Positions 1 to 4,981 of a stretch of DNA of 12,377 nt are shown piece after piece. Numbering within the stretch: position 1 is the stretch's first letter; each line of letters begins with the position of its first letter. The notes below the pieces were generated by a model. The model was not told where the DNA came from. It did no database searches and saw only the letters and a list, made by a program, of their open reading frames with translations. Source of the DNA: JBBDNV01 sp040877415. GTDB lineage: Bacteria > Planctomycetota > Planctomycetia > Pirellulales > PALSA-1355. The DNA is taken from NCBI GenBank assembly GCA_040877415.1, contig JBBDNV010000176.1:1-12377 (forward strand). Direction: 5' to 3'. The translations under genes and the position numbers were made by a program.

Positions 1-270
1 CACTCGCTGCTATCACACCGCCGCCTAAAAAACAAACCGCAGGCTGCACCCGGTCATGACGATGGGGGCGGCCTGGGCTTGCGGAGTGGACCGGCACTCG
101 GGACCGTAGGTCGGTAGCCTCAGGCGGGATGGGACTTGATGAATAGCGGATGATCGTCCGTCGTAAACTCACGGAAGTGCGCCAATGCCTTCGTGCTCAT
201 GGCTGCACCAGCCTTTGGCTGTCCGTGAGGACGACGAAGATGAAAGAATCACAGGATGACCACAAGTTAT
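1..270. other. Non-coding stretch, no gene recognised
   Basis: I see no convincing gene here. The longest minus-strand reading frame starting with ATG is only 26 codons (120-200) and resembles nothing I know. The minus strand has a T-rich run (complement of 27-38) just after a weak GC-rich inverted repeat (about 40-53), which could end the ArsR transcript arriving from the right, but the stem is poor. A short AGCC-TTT-GGCT hairpin lies at 209-219 without a T tract. Confidence 0.4.
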
Positions 271-639
271 CTAGGTACGTTCCACGGCCATCTTCAGTTT
301 GTTGAGTGCGTGATCCCACTGTTGCGCGATCACGTCGAGCGAGCGCCGCGCCTCTTCCAGGTGCGTTGGTTCGAACTCCCACAGGCGTTCGCGTCCGACT
401 TTGGTGTCGCGCACCAGGCCTGCGTCCGCGAGCACGTGCAGATGTTTCGTGACCGCCTGGCGCGTGATCTGGGTTCCGGAGGTGAGGCGTGCGATCGACA
501 TCGCCCCGCCGGCGCACAGGACGGCGATGAGGCGCAGGCGCGTCTTGTCGCCGAGCGCCGCGAAGATCGGCGCGGAATTCCGCAGCGCCGAGTTCTTCAG
601 CGGCGCCTTTTTCGAAGGCGAGTTAGGGCGTGGCGACAT
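271..639 (-). CDS. ArsR-family winged-helix transcriptional regulator
   Basis: A 122-aa DNA-binding repressor of the ArsR/SmtB superfamily. After a basic, low-complexity N-terminal tail (residues 1-22), a typical ArsR helix reads FAALGDKTRLRLIAVL (about 26-41), followed by the helix-turn-helix with the recognition helix around residues 58-70 (TRQAVTKHLHVLADAGL) and a wing ending in RERLWEFEP. I see no clustered Cys/His metal site, so it belongs more plausibly to the non-metal subgroup that accompanies SRPBCC proteins. Its ATG lies inside the end of the preceding SRPBCC gene (17-nt overlap), so the two are almost certainly co-transcribed and translationally coupled; no good Shine-Dalgarno is visible. 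Family knowledge says such regulators usually repress their own operon; the TTGCAT repeats at 1094-1141 are the obvious candidate operator. The effector is unknown. Confidence 0.9.
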   Translation of the reverse strand: MSPRPNSPSKKAPLKNSALRNSAPIFAALGDKTRLRLIAVLCAGGAMSIARLTSGTQITRQAVTKHLHVLADAGLVRDTKVGRERLWEFEPTHLEEARRSLDVIAQQWDHALNKLKMAVERT

Positions 640-1081
640 GCTTTTCGATGTTTCGCATCTGTTCGTCCCAGCCGCCGCTGTTCTCTCGGAACGCGTCCAG
701 GCGACGCGCCGGCGGGAGACTGTCGAAGCCGGATTCGACGACGCTCAGCAACGTGCCACCCTCGCCTTCCTTCAACTCGAATACGACCAGCATGGTCGGC
801 TCCTTCGAGTCGTCAACGCCAGGTTCGACCGCGTCGTGCCAGCGCCAGGAAAGCAAACACTCCGGCTCCATGCGTTCGATCACCACGTCAAAGACGAGGT
901 GTTCGTACCCGGGAGAGGTGATCTGTCCCTGCACACGCTCGCCGGCTGCAAAGGTCTTTCCCTTGAGCGCCACGCCGAACCAGTCGCCGAATTCTTCGGC
1001 GTTCGACAGCGCACGCCAGACCCGCGAGCGCGGCGCTTTGAGCAGGATCTCTCTTTCGATGCGATCTGTGGATGGGTTCAT
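623..1081 (-). CDS. SRPBCC / AHSA1-type START-like domain protein
   Basis: A 152-aa protein of the SRPBCC superfamily (Activator of Hsp90 ATPase homologue 1-like subgroup), which forms a helix-grip fold with a hydrophobic cavity. Visible family marks are the first strand with I-x-A-x-x-x-x-VW-x-A-L (REILLKAPRSRVWRALSNAE), the EFGDWFG turn near residue 30, the W-R-W strand (CLLSWRWHD) mid-protein, the VVFELKEGEGGTLLSVVESGF hairpin in pieces, and a C-terminal helix with GGWDEQMRNIEKHV. The frame is open to 1252, but I chose the ATG at 1079-1081 because a perfect AGGAGGT sits 5 nt upstream and the domain starts right after it; the extra 57 residues would lie in promoter sequence. It overlaps the arsR gene by 17 nt. 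The ligand is unknown; annotators often label such proteins loosely as polyketide cyclase or AHSA1. Confidence 0.9.
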   Translation of the reverse strand: MNPSTDRIEREILLKAPRSRVWRALSNAEEFGDWFGVALKGKTFAAGERVQGQITSPGYEHLVFDVVIERMEPECLLSWRWHDAVEPGVDDSKEPTMLVVFELKEGEGGTLLSVVESGFDSLPPARRLDAFRENSGGWDEQMRNIEKHVATP

Positions 1082-1086
1082 ATGCC

Positions 1087-1093
1087 ACCTCCT
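1087..1093 (-). promoter_or_regulatory. Strong Shine-Dalgarno of the SRPBCC gene
   Basis: The minus strand reads AGGAGGT, a full anti-16S match, 5 nt before the ATG at 1081. It is much stronger than the ribosome sites of neighbouring genes and decides the start codon of the SRPBCC gene. Confidence 0.85.
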
Positions 1094-1141
1094 GGTTGCA
1101 TTATAGTCCGCCGGGCGACAAATGCAACCTTTTAATTGCAT
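1094..1141 (-). promoter_or_regulatory. Promoter with TTGCAT inverted-repeat operator
   Basis: On the minus strand a perfect TATAAT -10 hexamer lies at 1105-1100. It is embedded in a perfect 9-bp inverted repeat: GGTTGCATT at 1094-1102 on the plus strand and AATGCAACC at 1121-1129, with an 18-bp spacer. The distal arm covers the expected -35 position (TTGCAT or GTTGCA, 16-17 bp upstream of the -10). A third core, TTGCAT at 1136-1141, makes a second inverted pair with ATGCAA at 1122-1127 (8-bp spacer). This is the layout expected if the ArsR protein encoded by this operon binds over both promoter elements and represses it. The promoter hexamer and repeats are seen directly; the binding protein is inferred. 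Confidence 0.65.
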
Positions 1142-1258
1142 GTATGACCGGAAGACGCCCAACCGCGAGGCTAGATTCGCCATAAGTGGTTCAGCGGCCG
1201 AGACTAAAGCGAGTAAAATCGGCCTTTGAATTGGCATGCGACCTGCGAACATGTGTCT

Positions 1259-3589
1259 TTACTGGTCTGAATCCTCGGGCGAATTGAAGAGGGTCGTTCG
1301 ATCGAGGCCTGGTGCAACGGTTCGCGTCGCCTGCGCGGCCGTGGCATTTCCATCCGCGGCCGAAGGCGCCGGCGAATCTGTGGCACTGCTAGGGCTTGCC
1401 GTTGTAGGGGCTCCTCCGGATCGTCCACCCGATTGCTGCCCGCGTTCGTGCCGGCTCCACCATTCCTCCGCATCATCGAGCGACCAGCTTTGCGTCGCAC
1501 GGTCGAGCATTGCCGCCAAATCGCGCGCGGTCTGTGGACGCTTGGCCCGGCTTTTCTCAAGGCAAGCGAGAATCGCGTGCTCTACCTCCGCGGAAATCGT
1601 GCGCCCCAATCGTTGTGAGGGAGCATCGGGGATTGCCGTGAGATGTTGTTGGCACAGCTCGCCCAGCGTGCGAGCGCTGAACGCGGTCTGCCCTGTCAGC
1701 AGGAAGTAACCGACGGCGCCTACGGCATACAGGTCGCTGCAGGCATCGACGGATTCAGGCGTCTGGATCGACTCGGGCGACATATAGAGGGGCGTTCCGG
1801 ACATATCGCTCTCGGATTGCCGGCCCTCCTTCTCGTGTTCCACGGCTTTGACCAGGCCGAAGTCGAGCACCTTCACAACGTCCGGCTCGGCGCCGCGGCG
1901 ATTGAGCATGATATTCGCCGGCTTGATGTCGCGATGCACGAGGCCGAACGAATGCGCTTCATAGAGCGACGCACAAATCTGCCGCAGGATGCTCACCACG
2001 CGGCCCTCGGGCTGAGGGCCGTACTGATCGACCAGCGTCTGAAGGTTGACTCCGTCGAGGTACTCCATCGCGTAATAGAATACGCCTTCCGGCGTGCGGC
2101 CGTAGTCATAGATCGCCACCGTGTGCGGATTGTTGAGCTTGCAAGTGATCTGCACCTCGCGCTCGAACCGCTGGATCGAGGCCTCGTTGACCCGTTCCAC
2201 GTCAAGCATTTTGATCGCAGTGGGCCGGCGGAGCATGGCGTGCTGTCCTTTGTAGACCACGCCCATCGCACCGGCGCCGATTTTCTCCTGCAGCCGGTAT
2301 TGCCCAAGCTGCTTCGCCTCAATGGCGGCCCTCTGAGCCTGGCGCTGGAGGCGGGCGACGATGATTGTGAAGACGAAAATGGCCAGCGCGCCGATGCCGA
2401 GCAAGGCGTACAGCACATAATAGGATCGCTTCAAAATGGTAAGCGGGTGATAGGCCTCGGCCGAATCAATCTCGGTGATGATCCCCATCTGATACTCGGG
2501 GAGCCAAGTCCAGGCACCGACGGAAGGCGACCCACGATAGTCGCGATACCCTTGCATATCGACTCCGGCGGTGCCACTAACGGCTGCCGCACAAATCTTG
2601 GTGAGCGGCAATTCGCGGCGCCGGACAGCCGGCCGGAATCCCTCGGCCATATTGCCGCCCGGATTACGCACCTGAATGTTCAGAATCGAAGCCGCCGAAT
2701 CCTCGTCGGGCAACAAACCCAATAGGATCAAGGCCTCGTCGAATCGGCTATTGGAGATCATCAGGCCGCCTTTGTTTACGGCATATGTTTCACCCGTTTG
2801 ACCGATTCTCCCCAGTTGCAGGATTTCGGTAAATTCTTCCTCGGGACGAATCCGTAGGGCTAGCACGGCAACGACCTGAAAATTGTCGTCTCGCACCGGC
2901 GCGCAGACAAACATCGTGGGCGCTCCGGTGCGCATGCGACCCATCCTGTCCTTTAGGATGACTACGCTCGGAAGGGGAGCAGACACGGTCGGCTTGCCGT
3001 CGAGCGTTCGCGTCAGGAAGCTCTCATACTGTGGAACCGTCTGCCCGATCAGTTCTCTGGTGGTGGCCCCAACGATCCGCAATTGCTTGTCCGCCACGAC
3101 AAAGCCGATGAAGTCGTGGGCCGACATGCCCGGCTCCAGTTCTTTTTCTAGCTGCGCGTGCAACTCGGTCAGGTCAGGTTCGCTCGTGGAAGTTGCGACA
3201 GGATCGGGCTTGAGTTTGGAGTCGACATTGGCCGCCAAGAGCCGGGTCACATTCTTGCGAACCTCTGGATTGTTCGCCAAGCTCAGCGCGCTCGACTCTT
3301 GGACCTTGAACCATTTTTCGAGCATCGACCGTTCGACGTTCAACAGCGTTTGGAGCTGCGAACGCAAATTGTCCTCCATCGTTTGATGGATCGAACTGCT
3401 GACCGCGTACCCGACAATCGCCAGCACCACCACCGCGACAATCGGCCAAATCCAAAGTTGCTTTTTGAGCAGGACGCCAGTTCGTGACATGCTCCGCCCC
3501 AGCGACGATTGACCGAACGTCATGTGGGCTTGGACGCGATCACGACCATCGCGCGACCGACCGAGGAGGCTAACGAGCCAGTTGGGCAT
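1259..3589 (-). CDS. Transmembrane Ser/Thr protein kinase with extracytoplasmic Cache-like sensor
   Basis: A receptor-like Hanks-type Ser/Thr kinase of about 776 aa. Order of parts: short basic N-terminus; membrane segment 1 (about 45-65, WIWPIVAVVVLAIVGYAV); an extracytoplasmic sensor of about 320 residues with dCache-like marks (GRIGQTGETYAVNKGG and the following S-x-S-R-F-D); membrane segment 2 (about 390-412); kinase domain (about 431-697); Ser/Pro/Ala-rich tail. Catalytic residues are all present: Gly-rich loop GAGAMG (438-443), Lys460 in AIKM, HRDIKPAN with Asp554, DFG (576-578), and SPE in place of APE (604-606), so it should be active. The start is uncertain: I took the ATG at 3589; ATGs at 3523 and 3490 and a TTG at 3634 are alternatives, and none has a good Shine-Dalgarno. 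It stands alone between the tRNA and the SRPBCC operon. The signal and substrates are unknown. Confidence 0.93.
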   Translation of the reverse strand: MPNWLVSLLGRSRDGRDRVQAHMTFGQSSLGRSMSRTGVLLKKQLWIWPIVAVVVLAIVGYAVSSSIHQTMEDNLRSQLQTLLNVERSMLEKWFKVQESSALSLANNPEVRKNVTRLLAANVDSKLKPDPVATSTSEPDLTELHAQLEKELEPGMSAHDFIGFVVADKQLRIVGATTRELIGQTVPQYESFLTRTLDGKPTVSAPLPSVVILKDRMGRMRTGAPTMFVCAPVRDDNFQVVAVLALRIRPEEEFTEILQLGRIGQTGETYAVNKGGLMISNSRFDEALILLGLLPDEDSAASILNIQVRNPGGNMAEGFRPAVRRRELPLTKICAAAVSGTAGVDMQGYRDYRGSPSVGAWTWLPEYQMGIITEIDSAEAYHPLTILKRSYYVLYALLGIGALAIFVFTIIVARLQRQAQRAAIEAKQLGQYRLQEKIGAGAMGVVYKGQHAMLRRPTAIKMLDVERVNEASIQRFEREVQITCKLNNPHTVAIYDYGRTPEGVFYYAMEYLDGVNLQTLVDQYGPQPEGRVVSILRQICASLYEAHSFGLVHRDIKPANIMLNRRGAEPDVVKVLDFGLVKAVEHEKEGRQSESDMSGTPLYMSPESIQTPESVDACSDLYAVGAVGYFLLTGQTAFSARTLGELCQQHLTAIPDAPSQRLGRTISAEVEHAILACLEKSRAKRPQTARDLAAMLDRATQSWSLDDAEEWWSRHERGQQSGGRSGGAPTTASPSSATDSPAPSAADGNATAAQATRTVAPGLDRTTLFNSPEDSDQ

Positions 3590-3869
3590 GAGTGCCAGCG
3601 CCGGGGCGAACCAGGCGGTTTCAATGAAGGGCAAGACGAATGAGGCCCTTCGATGCTAATCTCAGCCTGTCATGGGACGCAAGCCGCGCGCCAGCGACTC
3701 GATCTCCAGCGCAGAGCTGTCCGTGGCCGATGATCGCGTGCCCTTGCTTGGACCGCTCCCGAGATCGACAGACACGCCATAAGTGGCTTGGCGGTAGCGA
3801 TTAAAGTCCTTGGCCACCGTGCTACGCTGCCCAGAGAAAGTCGCAAGACTGGGAACCAATTGCAGAGAA
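3590..3869. other. Upstream region of the kinase, no firm gene
   Basis: This gap between the tRNA terminator hairpin and the kinase has no gene I can defend. A minus-strand frame ending at 3662 could start at a GTG at 3817 (51 codons, ending in a Gly-Leu-Arg-Pro-Met-Thr-Gly tail). Its codon use is not unlike neighbouring genes, but it has no ribosome site and no recognisable family, so I leave it uncalled. The kinase promoter should lie here; I see no clear consensus. Confidence 0.35.
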
Positions 3870-3896
3870 CCCCGAGAAAACCGCTGCTTCTCGGGG
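3870..3896 (-). terminator. Probable terminator of tRNA-Val
   Basis: A perfect 9-bp stem (CCCCGAGAA / TTCTCGGGG, 9-nt loop) lies 17 nt past the tRNA 3' end. On the minus strand it is followed by TTCTCTG, a weak T tract, so termination may be partial. A processing hairpin is the alternative. Confidence 0.5.
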
Positions 3897-3913
3897 AATT
3901 GTGGTAGGGGCAA

Positions 3914-3987
<74 letters not shown>

Positions 3988-4147
3988 GGGGTGTGGCTTG
4001 ACGGTATCGGATCACGGGTTGGTCGAGGGCCTGGCACGATAGGTCCGGCACTCATTCCGCGCATCACGGTACCGCCCGGATGGTTCCCGCAAAGATCCCG
4101 ATTTTATCGGCCGCCGTTCGAACCCGCAACTCTTGGTGGATGACCTA

Positions 4148-4465
4148 CTAGGCCGAGGTGCTTTCGCTCTGGGGTGATTCGTTGGGCTCGCGGGCCGGGG
4201 GCTCGAAGGGCTCTTGCGCCGGGGGCTCGAATTTCGGCGCGGTCGGTTCGTCGAAATCGTCGGCCGCGTAGCGCTGGGCCACGCGCGAAGGCGAAGACTG
4301 CGAATAGCTGGCCAGGTCCACTTCGCTCTTGATGTCGCTGAGCCCCTTTTTGAACTCCATCAGGCCCTTGCCCAACTGGCGGCCGACATTGGGCAGGTTT
4401 TTGCCGAACAACAGCACGCCGATCACGAGCACGATCAGCATCTCGGTGGGGCCAAGACCGAACAT
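4148..4465 (-). CDS. tatA: Sec-independent translocase subunit TatA-like (105 aa, Pro/Glu-rich tail)
   Basis: TatA/TatE-family protein that would oligomerise in the inner membrane as the pore-forming part of twin-arginine export. The short N-terminus and membrane segment (MFGLGPTEMLIVLVIGVLLFG) are followed by the canonical hinge and amphipathic helix with FGKNLPNVGRQLGKGLMEFKKG. The tail is longer than usual and Pro/Glu-rich, with an internal repeat EPPA(Q/R)EP encoded by a 14-bp direct repeat (4194-4207 and 4218-4231). The frame opens with GTG at 4474, but I chose the ATG at 4465: an AGGTGG Shine-Dalgarno sits 5 nt before it and the mature TatA start MFG follows. It lies 103 nt downstream of a second TatA gene. 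No tatC is in the window. TatB is the alternative, but the FG-x-x-x-L-P hinge favours TatA. Confidence 0.93.
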   Translation of the reverse strand: MFGLGPTEMLIVLVIGVLLFGKNLPNVGRQLGKGLMEFKKGLSDIKSEVDLASYSQSSPSRVAQRYAADDFDEPTAPKFEPPAQEPFEPPAREPNESPQSESTSA

Positions 4466-4470
4466 TGCAT

Positions 4471-4476
4471 CCACCT
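4471..4476 (-). promoter_or_regulatory. Shine-Dalgarno deciding the tatA start
   Basis: AGGTGG on the minus strand ends 5 nt before the ATG at 4465. It overlaps the upstream GTG (4472-4474), so that GTG cannot be the true start. Confidence 0.7.
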
Positions 4477-4483
4477 GCTTTCA

Positions 4484-4510
4484 GTGGTTGGTGGTTAGTC
4501 GCTGGTGGTT
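4484..4510. repeat. Short GTGGTT direct repeats between the tatA genes
   Basis: GTGGTT occurs at 4484-4489, 4491-4496 and 4505-4510, with GGCGGCTGG variants just after. The tract lies in the 5' leader of the downstream tatA gene. It looks like slippage-generated simple sequence; I see no specific function. Confidence 0.5.
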
Positions 4511-4539
4511 GGCGGCTGGCTGCGACTCAACCGCGCTTG

Positions 4540-4559
4540 AAAAAACGCCGAATGCCGGC
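4540..4559 (-). terminator. Weak terminator or attenuator between the tatA paralogues
   Basis: On the minus strand a 4-bp GC stem (GCCG, loop GCATT, CGGC) is followed one base later by six T residues (4545-4540). It starts 9 nt after the stop codon of the upstream tatA. The T tract is good but the stem is short, so it would at most reduce read-through to the second gene. Confidence 0.35.
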
Positions 4560-4568
4560 CACGCTGGG

Positions 4569-4766
4569 CTAGCTTTGCTCGGCTTTTTCCGCTTGGGAGC
4601 TTTCCTTCTTCGAGCTTTCCTTGTCGTCGTCAATGCCCTGCACGCCCTTTTTGAATTCGACCACTCCCTGGCCCAGCGACCGCATCACGCCCGGCAGGCG
4701 GCTGCCAAAAAGGATCAAGACAATGAACCCGACGATCAGAAGCTCTGTCGTTCCAATTCCGAACAT
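4569..4766 (-). CDS. tatA: Sec-independent translocase subunit TatA-like (65 aa)
   Basis: A minimal TatA/TatE-family protein. The N-terminal membrane helix (MFGIGTTELLIVGFIVLILFG), hinge (FGSRLPG) and amphipathic helix (VMRSLGQGVVEFKKGVQG) match the family closely, and a short charged tail rich in Lys, Glu and Ser follows. At 65 aa it has the usual short TatA length. The frame can be extended by five codons to an ATG at 4781, but the ATG at 4766 gives the standard TatA N-terminus and has AGGG 8 nt upstream. It is the first gene behind the promoter at 4891-4918, with a leader of roughly 110 nt, and is followed by its longer paralogue, so the two probably share one transcript. Having two TatA types in tandem suggests division of labour or a TatA/TatE arrangement. 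Confidence 0.93.
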   Translation of the reverse strand: MFGIGTTELLIVGFIVLILFGSRLPGVMRSLGQGVVEFKKGVQGIDDDKESSKKESSQAEKAEQS

Positions 4767-4890
4767 AATAGCGCCCTGCATGTGAAGGTGAGAATGACCG
4801 AAGCCTCGAGGTCACGACGGCGGTTGCCAGCTTCGTGTCAAGTTTCAGCGCAGCGTCGGACGCAGATGCGGTGAACCAACCGTACCCTCA

Positions 4891-4918
4891 ATTTTACTGG
4901 CAGCGGGGGCCATGTCAA
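4891..4918 (-). promoter_or_regulatory. Sigma70-type promoter for the tatA pair
   Basis: On the minus strand a perfect TTGACA (4918-4913) is followed after 16 bp by TAAAAT (4896-4891). It lies between the terminator at 4957-4981 and the first tatA gene, exactly where a new transcription unit must start. A second TTGACA at 4841-4836 has no matching -10. Confidence 0.65.
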
Positions 4919-4956
4919 ACCGGAACGGACGCGGCGGACAGCTCGACCTAATGGCA

Positions 4957-4981
4957 AAAGAGCCCATTTTTGGGGCCCTTT
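4957..4981 (-). terminator. Intrinsic terminator on the stop codon of the toroid gene
   Basis: The minus strand folds AAAGGGCCC with GGGCTCTTT (9 bp with one G-T pair, 7-nt loop), followed by a short T stretch shared with the stem. It overlaps the TAA stop at 4982-4980 and separates the TPR-ExbB-ExbD-toroid unit from the tatA unit. Confidence 0.6.

Noticed and set aside
120..200. 26-codon minus-strand frame downstream of arsR
   Set aside because: Short enough to occur by chance, and no family or ribosome site is visible.
1178..1189. CGCCATAAGTGG shared with 3775-3786
   Set aside because: A 12-base match is expected several times by chance in a 12-kb window, and the flanks diverge at once.
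1082..1252. 57-residue extension of the SRPBCC protein
   Set aside because: It covers the consensus -10 and the inverted repeats, and the ATG at 1081 has a perfect Shine-Dalgarno.
1643..2725. 360-codon plus-strand frame opposite the kinase
   Set aside because: The kinase frame on the other strand contains all Hanks motifs; the plus-strand translation is Arg/His/Leu-rich and matches the mirror pattern of a GC-rich coding strand.
3662..3817. 51-codon minus-strand frame upstream of the kinase
   Set aside because: Only a GTG start, no Shine-Dalgarno and no known family. Codon use alone is not enough to call it a gene.
4098..4110. CCGAT-TTT-ATCGG hairpin as terminator of the tatA unit
   Set aside because: The stem is only 5 bp and on the minus strand GGATCTTTG follows rather than a T tract.
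4114..4130. GGTTCGAA as a T-loop remnant of a tRNA near tRNA-Val
   Set aside because: Only the T-loop core matches; no T stem, acceptor stem or anticodon arm can be drawn, and it does not repeat the 3' end of the tRNA-Val gene.
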